Source of the DNA: Pseudomonas antarctica
GTDB taxonomy: Bacteria; Pseudomonadota; Gammaproteobacteria; Pseudomonadales; Pseudomonadaceae
Direction: 5' to 3'
Assembly: GCF_001647715.1 (NCBI RefSeq)
Contig: NZ_CP015600.1
Location: 4,712,001-4,776,000 of the forward strand
Length of the DNA stretch: 64,000 nucleotides
Below the pieces are notes generated by a model, which saw only the letters and a program-made list of their open reading frames with translations, ran no database searches and had not been told where the DNA came from. Each line of letters begins with the position of its first letter. Position 1 is the first letter of the stretch. Position numbers and translations under genes: made by a program. Shown here one piece after another: positions 39,726-46,799 of the stretch.

Positions 39726-39914
39726 ACACACCTCTGCATCCAACTACTGACATTGAATTCCTTGTTTCAAGAAACGGCGAAACGCCAACCCCGCGACTAT
39801 AAAAACCTGAACCTGGGACAGCGCTAGGAAAAGACCGATGCATTCGACGCTTTCGGCGGGTACCGCGTAGGATTTTTCGCCGCTACGGTCAACAAGCGTG
39901 CTTAAACGGCTATC

Positions 39915-41372
39915 TCATTCAGAGACATCATGGTTTTGGCGCACAAACGCACGTTGCACGCGCTCATATTGGGTCTGCGTCAGCGGCGGCGGCCCCACAG
40001 CGCCGGCCAACATCCTGGGCTCACTCCCAACCGCACGCGCCTGGATTACAAACAACCGGACCTCGGCGCGTCGCCCGCGACCCGCCCCCTCGTCATCACG
40101 TCGAAAACCGCCCAGCCACAGGCGTTTACCCTGCGCCACGCGCACCACCGTGCTGATTCCCACTCTGCCTGCCGCCCCTGCGGCGCCAGGCGTGGTTTTA
40201 CCTGCCATCTGGCGGCCATCCTCAAGACTCAGCAGCATTTCGATCTGATTCGCTTGAGCAAAGCGCGGTAGCACACTGGCTTCGGTGCCATAGCGTACGG
40301 GCTGCCATTCGCCTTTATTGTCACCGGGGTTGGGCAGGTAGAACGTGTGCTGATCCTGGAACACCGCCGGTACATTTTCCTGGGTGAGTATCACCGGATA
40401 CGCTGTGATCCTGGCTTTGCGGCGACGCTCCAGCGCATTGAGTTGCACCATCAAGCGGTTATCGTCCAAGGGTTCCATGACGCGCGTCACGGAAGCCACG
40501 CCGTCGGTTTCCCGGGCCCAGGCTGCGCCGAGCTTCTCGAGTTCGTCGCGGTCCACATCGACCTGCCACAGTGACACTTCAATCGGACGTTTGGGCTTGT
40601 CCAGCTCCGCCACCAGGTCTTCAATCACCTTCACCTGGGCAGGCTTGCCCTTGATCAACAAACTGTTGGAGTCAGGATAGGCAATCACTAACAAGCTCTT
40701 GTCAGCCAGTAAACCCGGCTGGCGCTGCGTGGCATCCTTCTGCTCGATCGCCAGCAGGTTTTCGATTATCGAGGCCATACCCGGCACATTGACCTTGTCG
40801 TTACCCATGGCGTATTGACGGTCCGCCACGTGGGTATTGAATACCTGCACCACGCCGAAGATCTGCTTGCCCATGCGCACCTCGGTGCGTTGCCTGTCCA
40901 TCAGCCGGGCCAGGTGCAACACCTGATCCACATAATTGGGTGGCCCGGCCACGTAGAACGTCCGCCCATCGGTCTCCCTCAGGGGATAACGTGATTCATC
41001 TAGCCCCGAACGGCGCATGAACCCTCGCAACCTGTCGACAGAGATATGCCGCAGCGCCACCGCAGAGCTTTTTGCTTCGCCGGCGTCATACAGATAAAGC
41101 ACCTGCCCGTCGCTGTACCAGATCAGACCTTGTTGCGCGGCGACCGCCTCCAGGGTCAGCTGAGCCACCCCCAAATCGAACTCCCCGGAGATACGCTTGC
41201 GCGCCACGTCGCGGCTGACGACGACGGGCAGGCCCAAAGGCACCGATAACGCGGTAAAAAAGGTATGCAGGCTTTCATCCCGCGCCTGGTAGCTTTCCCC
41301 CAGGGCGGGAGCGTTTGCCAGCAACAACGTAAGGCACATCAGCCAGGGGCACAGCCTGTGGAAACTCATCAT
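39915..41372 (-). CDS. Type III secretion secretin, InvG/MxiD/SctC-like
   Basis: About 485 residues. A signal peptide (residues 2-25, ending APALGES) precedes an N0 domain (FFTALSVPLGLPVVVSRDVARKR). N1 and N3 domains follow (DRLRGFMRRSGLDESRYPLRE; LLIKGKPAQVKVIEDLVAEL), then the secretin barrel domain with ITAYPVILTQENVPAVFQD, VLPRFAQANQIEMLLSLEDG and VRVAQGKRLWLGGFRR. It is shorter than the 562-residue InvG but not visibly truncated. Secretins form the outer-membrane ring of the injectisome. No other injectisome genes are beside it. The start could be 41372 or 41369, both ATG. Confidence 0.83.
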   Translation of the reverse strand: MMSFHRLCPWLMCLTLLLANAPALGESYQARDESLHTFFTALSVPLGLPVVVSRDVARKRISGEFDLGVAQLTLEAVAAQQGLIWYSDGQVLYLYDAGEAKSSAVALRHISVDRLRGFMRRSGLDESRYPLRETDGRTFYVAGPPNYVDQVLHLARLMDRQRTEVRMGKQIFGVVQVFNTHVADRQYAMGNDKVNVPGMASIIENLLAIEQKDATQRQPGLLADKSLLVIAYPDSNSLLIKGKPAQVKVIEDLVAELDKPKRPIEVSLWQVDVDRDELEKLGAAWARETDGVASVTRVMEPLDDNRLMVQLNALERRRKARITAYPVILTQENVPAVFQDQHTFYLPNPGDNKGEWQPVRYGTEASVLPRFAQANQIEMLLSLEDGRQMAGKTTPGAAGAAGRVGISTVVRVAQGKRLWLGGFRRDDEGAGRGRRAEVRLFVIQARAVGSEPRMLAGAVGPPPLTQTQYERVQRAFVRQNHDVSE

Positions 41373-41529
41373 TGCCGGGGGTTCGATATACACGCAGGGG
41401 TTCCTGGCAGTCTGGCGCAAAGAAGCGGCCATACTGAAAGGCCGTCGACTTTCAATCTTGATGGAAAGCTGACGGCAGGCCACCTCTATCTGCCCGTGGC
41501 ATGTGCCTTGCTATGGACTTTGCATAAGA

Positions 41530-41553
41530 GCGCGCACCAACGTCGGAGCGTGC
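41530..41553 (+). promoter_or_regulatory. ANTAR-target hexaloop hairpin in the nasS leader
   Basis: A 9-base-pair stem (left arm from 41530, right arm to 41553, one A-A mismatch) closes the six-base loop AACGTC, with A at loop position 1 and G at 4 as ANTAR RNA-binding proteins need. It is followed by GACAAAGGCGTC, nearly the same junction as in the nirB leader, and then by a terminator. Confidence 0.65.
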
Positions 41554-41561
41554 CTACAGAC

Positions 41562-41635
41562 AAAGGCGTCGTTACCCCGCAATGGCCTGCGCAGGCATCA
41601 CCGCGCTGCCATCTAAGGAAACGACGCTTTTTTTT
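41562..41635 (+). terminator. Leader terminator upstream of nasS
   Basis: AAAGGCGTCGTT at 41562 pairs with AACGACGCTTTT at 41620, enclosing a smaller GGCCTGCGCAGGC hairpin, and runs into eight T residues. It lies 21 bases before the nasS start, so it would stop transcription unless antitermination occurs. Confidence 0.75.
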
Positions 41636-41655
41636 GACAGAAAAGGTAGGTATTG

Positions 41656-42882
41656 ATGAACGATTCGGTCGGCAACAGCCCGGTGAACAATGCGCTGGCC
41701 TGGGTAAACGGCAGTGACGCCCCGGAAAAGAGCAGCCTCGACCTGGGCTTCATGGCGCTGACCGATTGCGCCTCGCTGGTGGTCGCCGCCACCCAGGGCT
41801 TCGCTCAGCCCTACGGCCTGACACTGAACCTCAAACGCCAATCATCCTGGGCCAACCTGCGCGACAAACTGGTCAGCGGTGAGCTGGACGCCGCCCACAG
41901 CCTGTACGGGCTGGTCTATGCCGTGCACCTGGGCATTGGCGGCGTAGCCTCTACCGATATGGCCGTGTTGATGGGGCTCAACCAAAACGGTCAGAGCATC
42001 AACCTCTCCCACAATCTGCAACAACAGGGGGTGGTCACTCCTGATGCACTGGACCGTCACGTGCACCAAAGCCGAACAAAGCTGACCTTCGCCCAGACAT
42101 TTCCCACAGGCACCCACGCCATGTGGTTGTATTACTGGCTGGCCAGCCAAGGCATTCATCCATTGCAAGATGTGAATAGCGTGGTGGTGCCACCGCCGCA
42201 GATGCTCGCGCACTTGCAAGCCGGGCGTATCGACGGCTTTTGCGTCGGAGAGCCCTGGTGCGCCAGCGCAGTCAAGCAAAACCAGGGGTTCACGCTGGCG
42301 ACCACGCAAGCGATCTGGCCGAACCATCCGGAAAAAGTACTCGGCTGCACCCAGGCGTTCGTCGATCAATACCCGAACACTGCCCGCATGCTGGTAATGG
42401 CGATTCTGGAGGCCAGCCGCTTTATCGAAGAAAGCCAGGAAAACCGCCGCTCTACGGCGCAATTGCTCAGCGCCCGCGACTACCTCGATACGCCGCTCGA
42501 CTGCATCGAGCCACGCCTGCTGGGCGCTTATGACGATGGCCTCGGCAACCAGTGGCAAGACCCGCATGCCTTGAGGTTTTTTGCCGATGGCGAGGTGAAC
42601 CTGCCGTACCTCTGCGACGGCATGTGGTTCATGACCCAGTTCCGGCGTTGGGGCCTGCTGCGCGAAGACCCGGACTACCTCGGCGTTGCCCGCCAGGTGC
42701 AGCAACTGGACCTGTATCGTCAAGCGGCCGCTGCCGTCGGCGTTCCGGCAAACGGCCAGGACATGCGCAGCAGCCAGTTAATCGATGGCAAAATCTGGGA
42801 CGGCTCCAACCCCGCCGCGTATGCCCGCAGTTTCCGCCTGCACGCCATGGCCGACCCTTCCAGCCGACACGCCCAGCGCTGA
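41656..42882 (+). CDS. nasS: Nitrate/nitrite sensor NasS
   Basis: The 408-residue protein belongs to the NrtA/CmpA solute-binding family (LGFMALTDCASLVVAATQGF, GELDAAHSLYGLVYAVHLG, LAHLQAGRIDGFCVGEPW) but has no signal peptide, so it stays in the cytoplasm. In Azotobacter and other bacteria NasS binds nitrate or nitrite and, when empty, holds NasT inactive. nasT starts 15 bases downstream. The ATG at 41656 follows a TTG that is less likely. A terminator-bearing leader precedes it, which points to autoregulation. Confidence 0.92.
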   Translation: MNDSVGNSPVNNALAWVNGSDAPEKSSLDLGFMALTDCASLVVAATQGFAQPYGLTLNLKRQSSWANLRDKLVSGELDAAHSLYGLVYAVHLGIGGVASTDMAVLMGLNQNGQSINLSHNLQQQGVVTPDALDRHVHQSRTKLTFAQTFPTGTHAMWLYYWLASQGIHPLQDVNSVVVPPPQMLAHLQAGRIDGFCVGEPWCASAVKQNQGFTLATTQAIWPNHPEKVLGCTQAFVDQYPNTARMLVMAILEASRFIEESQENRRSTAQLLSARDYLDTPLDCIEPRLLGAYDDGLGNQWQDPHALRFFADGEVNLPYLCDGMWFMTQFRRWGLLREDPDYLGVARQVQQLDLYRQAAAAVGVPANGQDMRSSQLIDGKIWDGSNPAAYARSFRLHAMADPSSRHAQR

Positions 42883-42896
42883 CAGGAGGAACCACG

Positions 42897-43472
42897 ATGT
42901 TGCGAATCCTGTTGATCAACGATACCCCGCGCAAAGTCGGGCGCCTGAAGGCCGCGCTGACCGAAGCAGGATTCGAGGTAATCGATGAGTCCGGCCTGAC
43001 CATTGACCTGCCTGCGCGCGTCGAAACGGTGCGACCGGACGTGATCCTGATCGATACCGAGTCGCCCGGCCGCGATGTGATGGAGCAAGTGGTGCTGGTC
43101 AGCCGCGACCAACCCCGGCCGATCGTGATGTTTACCGACGAGCACGACCCGAATGTGATGCGCCAGGCAATCAAATCCGGTGTCAGCGCCTACATCGTTG
43201 AAGGCATTCAGGCCCAACGCCTCCAGCCCATCCTGGACGTGGCCATGGCGCGTTTTGAAAGCGACCAGGCCCTGCGCGCGCAGCTCCAGGCCCGGGATCA
43301 GCAACTGGCCGAGCGTAAACGCATCGAGCTGGCCAAAGGCATGCTGATGAAAATGAAGCACTGCAATGAGGAAGAGGCCTACACCCTGATGCGCCGCCAG
43401 GCCATGAGCCGCCAACAGAAACTGATCCAGGTGGCGGAGCAGATTATTGCGATGAGCGAGTTACTCGGCTGA
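42897..43472 (+). CDS. nasT: ANTAR-domain antiterminator NasT
   Basis: The 191-residue protein has a receiver-like domain (MLRILLINDTPRKVGRLKAA to about residue 120, with D-containing VILIDTESPG) and a C-terminal ANTAR domain (LAERKRIELAKGMLMKMK, EEEAYTLMRRQAM). NasT binds paired hexaloop RNA hairpins and prevents termination when released by NasS. AGGAGG lies directly before the ATG. The three leaders in this region with hexaloop hairpins and terminators are its probable targets. Confidence 0.95.
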   Translation: MLRILLINDTPRKVGRLKAALTEAGFEVIDESGLTIDLPARVETVRPDVILIDTESPGRDVMEQVVLVSRDQPRPIVMFTDEHDPNVMRQAIKSGVSAYIVEGIQAQRLQPILDVAMARFESDQALRAQLQARDQQLAERKRIELAKGMLMKMKHCNEEEAYTLMRRQAMSRQQKLIQVAEQIIAMSELLG

Positions 43473-43504
43473 ACTGGCGCAGCTCTTGCTAAAGAATCCT
43501 CACA

Positions 43505-43524
43505 GGTAACCAACGGCGGTTGCC
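43505..43524 (+). promoter_or_regulatory. ANTAR-target hexaloop hairpin in the narK leader
   Basis: GGTAACC and GGTTGCC pair over seven bases and close the loop AACGGC, again with A at position 1 and G at 4. The sequence ACGACAAAGACGTCG follows, as at the other two leaders. A possible first hairpin overlapping the nasT stop (43467-43484) is weak. Confidence 0.65.
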
Positions 43525-43539
43525 CCTTCTACGACAAAG

Positions 43540-43588
43540 ACGTCGCCCACTCGGTTTGCCCTCGCAAACCCGGTGGCGGCGTTTTTTT
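43540..43588 (+). terminator. Leader terminator upstream of narK
   Basis: A long imperfect hairpin with inner arms GGTTTGC/GCAAACC and outer arms ACGTCG/GGCGGCGT ends in seven T residues. It stands between nasT and narK and is the presumed target of NasT antitermination. Confidence 0.8.
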
Positions 43589-43683
43589 GTTTTGGCCCCA
43601 GAACATGGGGCCGGTGGGGCGGCCCTAAACGGCTGTTCCATCACCAGGCCTTCTTACAAGACTCCCAACCGTTGAGGTGCGTG

Positions 43684-44895
43684 ATGAAATCAAGCTTCTG
43701 GAAATCCGGGCACACCCCGACCCTGTTTGCCGCGTTCCTGTATTTCGACCTGAGCTTCATGGTCTGGTACCTGTTGGGCCCGCTGGCGGTACAGATCGCC
43801 GCCGACCTGCACCTGACCACCCAGCAACGTGGCCTGGTGGTGGCGACGCCGATCCTGGCCGGCGCGGTACTGCGCTTTTTAATGGGCATGCTGGCCGACA
43901 AGCTGTCGCCCAAGACCGCCGGCCTGATCGGTCAGGTGATTGTGATCGCAGCATTGTTCGGGGCCTGGAAGCTTGGCATCCACAGCTACGAGCAAGCCCT
44001 GCTGCTCGGCGCGTTCCTTGGCATGGCCGGAGCGTCCTTTGCGGTTGCCCTGCCCCTGGCGTCCCAGTGGTATCCCGCTGAACACCAAGGCAAGGCCATG
44101 GGCATCGCCGGCGCCGGTAACTCCGGCACCGTGTTTGCCGCGCTGCTGGCACCGGTGCTGGCCGCTGCGTATGGCTGGAGCAATGTGTTCGGCTTCGCGC
44201 TGATTCCGCTGATCCTCACCCTGATTGTCTTCGCCTGGCTTGCGCGCAATGCCCCTGAACGTGCGAAAGCCAAATCCATGGCTGACTACTTCAAGGCCCT
44301 GGGCGACCGCGACAGCTGGTGGTTCATGTTCTTCTACAGCGTGACCTTCGGCGGCTTTATCGGACTGGCCAGCGCCCTGCCCGGCTACTTCAACGACCAA
44401 TACGGCCTGAGCCCGGTGACCGCCGGCTACTACACCGCCGCCTGCGTATTTGGTGGCAGCCTGATGCGTCCGTTGGGCGGCGCCCTGGCTGACCGTTTCG
44501 GCGGGATTCGTACCCTGCTCGGCATGTACAGCGTGGCGGCAATCTGCATCGCTGCGGTCGGGTTCAACCTGCCAAGTTCCTACGCTGCATTGGCGCTTTT
44601 CGTCTGCACCATGCTCGGCCTCGGCGCGGGTAATGGCGCGGTGTTCCAACTGGTTCCCCAACGTTTTCGCCGCGAGATCGGCGTGATGACCGGCCTGATC
44701 GGCATGGCTGGCGGTATCGGCGGCTTCGCCCTCGCTGCGGGTATGGGTGCGATCAAACAAAGCACTGGCAGTTATCAGATGGCCCTGTGGTTGTTCGCCA
44801 GCCTCGGCGTGGTGGCCTGGTTTGGCCTGCACGGCGTCAAACGTCGCTGGAGAACCACCTGGGGCTCGGCCGCCGTGACCGCCGCACGCGTCTGA
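43684..44895 (+). CDS. nasA: NarK/NasA-type nitrate transporter (MFS)
   Basis: A 403-residue major facilitator with about twelve hydrophobic helices. FDLSFMVWYLLGPLAVQIAA is helix 1 of the nitrate/nitrite porter family. The two glycine-rich nitrate signature stretches are seen as AGAGNSGTVFAALLAP and MLGLGAGNGAVFQLVPQRF. It imports nitrate for assimilation. The ATG at 43684 follows GAGGTGCGTG; the upstream extension lies in the leader terminator and is rejected. Its stop overlaps the start of the next gene (TGATG), so the two are translationally coupled. Confidence 0.93.
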   Translation: MKSSFWKSGHTPTLFAAFLYFDLSFMVWYLLGPLAVQIAADLHLTTQQRGLVVATPILAGAVLRFLMGMLADKLSPKTAGLIGQVIVIAALFGAWKLGIHSYEQALLLGAFLGMAGASFAVALPLASQWYPAEHQGKAMGIAGAGNSGTVFAALLAPVLAAAYGWSNVFGFALIPLILTLIVFAWLARNAPERAKAKSMADYFKALGDRDSWWFMFFYSVTFGGFIGLASALPGYFNDQYGLSPVTAGYYTAACVFGGSLMRPLGGALADRFGGIRTLLGMYSVAAICIAAVGFNLPSSYAALALFVCTMLGLGAGNGAVFQLVPQRFRREIGVMTGLIGMAGGIGGFALAAGMGAIKQSTGSYQMALWLFASLGVVAWFGLHGVKRRWRTTWGSAAVTAARV

Positions 44896-46565
44896 TGAGC
44901 CTGCAACTGAGCATCGCCCACGCCAGCGCCATCGGCCCTCGAGCGGAAAACCAGGATGCCCTGCGCGTGGTCACCCCGGTGGCGGAACTGGCCGCAAGCA
45001 AGGGTTACCTGTGCGCCATGGCCGACGGTGTCAGCCAATGTGCCGACGGTGGCCTGGCCGCGCGCTCGACCTTGCAGGCGCTGGCGCTGGACTACTACGC
45101 CACGCCGCAAACCTGGGGCGTAGCACAGGCGCTCGAACGTTTGCTGCTGGCGCAGAATCGCTGGCTACAGGCCAACGGCGGCGGCCAGCCACTGTTGACC
45201 ACCCTCAGCGCCCTGGTGTTTCGCGGCCAACGCTTCACGCTCGCACATGTCGGCGATTGCCGGGTCTATCGCTGGCTGGACGGCGAATTGCAGCGCATCA
45301 GCGAAGACCACGTGTGGGAGCAACCGGGCATGCACCATGTGCTCAAGCGCGCCCTTGGCCTGGATCAACACCTGGTACTGGATTTTCTCGACGGCGAATT
45401 GCGTGAGGGTGAATGTTTCCTGCTGCTCAGCGATGGCGTGTGGGCCACCTTGGGCGATCAAAGCATCCGGGCGATTCTGCGTGAGCAAACCGACCTGGAT
45501 CTGGCGGTCAACACCCTGGTCAACGCCGCACACCTGGCCGCCAGCCAGGACAATGCCAGCGCGCTGCTGGTGCGTATCGACAGACTGGGTGCCGCCACCC
45601 TTGGCGATACGCTGGTGCAGTTGCAGCAATGGCCGCTGCCACCGGCCCTGAAAGCCGGGCAACACTTTGAGGGCTGGCAGGTTGAAAGCGTGTTGGCGCA
45701 GAGTCGCCAGTCCTTGTTGTACCGCGTACGCGATGCACAGCAGCAGCCTTGGCTGCTGAAAACCTTGCCGCTTAACCGCGAGGATGACAACGATGCGGGC
45801 CAGGCGCTGCTCTCGGAAGAATGGTTTCTGCGGCGAGTGGCCGGGCGGGCGTTTCCTGAAGTCCACGCGGCCAGTGGGCGTCAGCATTTGTACTACGTGA
45901 TGCGTGAATATCCGGGGCACACCCTTGCAGAACTGTTCCAGCATCAGGGCCCGTTGCCCCTGGCGCAGTGGCAGTCCATCGCCGAGCGCTTGTTGCGGGC
46001 GGTAGGCATGCTGCATCGGCGGCAGATCCTGCACCGGGACATCAAGCCGCAGAACGTATTATTGGGTGACGATGGCGAACTGCGCGTCTTGGATTTCGGC
46101 CTGGCGTATTGCCCGGGGCTCTCCGAGGACCGCGCCCATGTGCTGCCCGGCACGCCGAGTTTTATCGCACCCGAGGCTTTCAGTGGCGAACCTCCTACGG
46201 CGCAACAAGACTTATACGGCGTCGGTGTCACGCTGTATTACCTACTGACCGGGCATTACCCCTACGGCGAAATCGAAGCCTTCCAACGACCCCGTTTCAC
46301 CCAGCCCGTCAGCGCCAGCCGCTATCGCCCCGACCTGCCGGACTGGTTGCCCCTCAGCCTGGAACGCGCAGTGGCGGCTCACCCCGCACAACGCTATGAA
46401 ACAGCCGAAGAATGGCTGCTGGTGCTGGAGCAGGCCGACCGCCGTGAGTTGAGCGTGCGGCCCAAACCGCTGCTGGAGCGCGAACCGCTCAAGGTCTGGC
46501 AAACCGTGGCGCTGGCATCGCTGCTGGTCAATCTGGTGCTGGCTTACTGGCTGTTGCACCACTAG
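44895..46565 (+). CDS. Bifunctional PP2C-type phosphatase / Ser-Thr protein kinase, tail-anchored
   Basis: A 556-residue fusion. Residues 1-235 are a PP2C phosphatase domain (MADGVSQCADGGLAAR, AHVGDCRVYRW, LLLSDGVWATLGD). Residues 260-520 are a protein kinase with HRDIKPQNVLL, the DFG motif in VLDFGLAY and PGTPSFIAPEAF. A single hydrophobic helix ends the protein (VALASLLVNLVLAYWLLHH). It lies between the nitrate transporter and nirB, as in P. aeruginosa, and its first codon overlaps the transporter stop. Control of the transporter or of nitrate assimilation is an attractive but unproven role. Confidence 0.93.
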   Translation: MSLQLSIAHASAIGPRAENQDALRVVTPVAELAASKGYLCAMADGVSQCADGGLAARSTLQALALDYYATPQTWGVAQALERLLLAQNRWLQANGGGQPLLTTLSALVFRGQRFTLAHVGDCRVYRWLDGELQRISEDHVWEQPGMHHVLKRALGLDQHLVLDFLDGELREGECFLLLSDGVWATLGDQSIRAILREQTDLDLAVNTLVNAAHLAASQDNASALLVRIDRLGAATLGDTLVQLQQWPLPPALKAGQHFEGWQVESVLAQSRQSLLYRVRDAQQQPWLLKTLPLNREDDNDAGQALLSEEWFLRRVAGRAFPEVHAASGRQHLYYVMREYPGHTLAELFQHQGPLPLAQWQSIAERLLRAVGMLHRRQILHRDIKPQNVLLGDDGELRVLDFGLAYCPGLSEDRAHVLPGTPSFIAPEAFSGEPPTAQQDLYGVGVTLYYLLTGHYPYGEIEAFQRPRFTQPVSASRYRPDLPDWLPLSLERAVAAHPAQRYETAEEWLLVLEQADRRELSVRPKPLLEREPLKVWQTVALASLLVNLVLAYWLLHH

Positions 46566-46673
46566 AGGGCGAATAAACTCAGGGATATCGGCACTCTCCC
46601 CAATAAAACCGGGCGCTGGGTAACTTGGCACAACCACTGCATTAACTTTTTCAACAACACACATATAGCCGCT

Positions 46674-46713
46674 CCTTCAACGTCGAAGGGCCGAGCTTCC
46701 CGAGAGAACGGGA
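46674..46713 (+). promoter_or_regulatory. Two-hairpin ANTAR (NasT) recognition element in the nirB leader
   Basis: P1 is CCTTC-AACGTC-GAAGG (46674-46689) and P2 is TCCCG-AGAGAA-CGGGA (46698-46713). Both have five base pairs and a six-base loop with A at position 1 and G at 4, and the gap is eight bases. This is the standard tandem element bound by ANTAR antiterminators. Confidence 0.85.
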
Positions 46714-46720
46714 CCAGGAC

Positions 46721-46761
46721 AAAGGCGTCCTCGCTAGCTAACTAGCGGGGACGCCTTTTTT
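46721..46761 (+). terminator. Leader terminator upstream of nirB
   Basis: AAAGGCGTCC plus TCGCTAG pairs with CTAGCGG plus GGACGCCTTT around CTAA, a 17-base-pair stem with one G-T pair, followed by T residues. It sits 39 bases before the nirB start and only eight bases after P2. Confidence 0.93.
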
Positions 46762-46799
46762 GTTTGCGCGTGATTTGTCGAGCCATTACGGAGAACGAC

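Noticed and set aside
41440..41530. A first hexaloop hairpin (P1) in the nasS leader
   Set aside because: I scanned for loops with A at 1 and G at 4 and found none with a stable five-base-pair stem, so only one hairpin is annotated.
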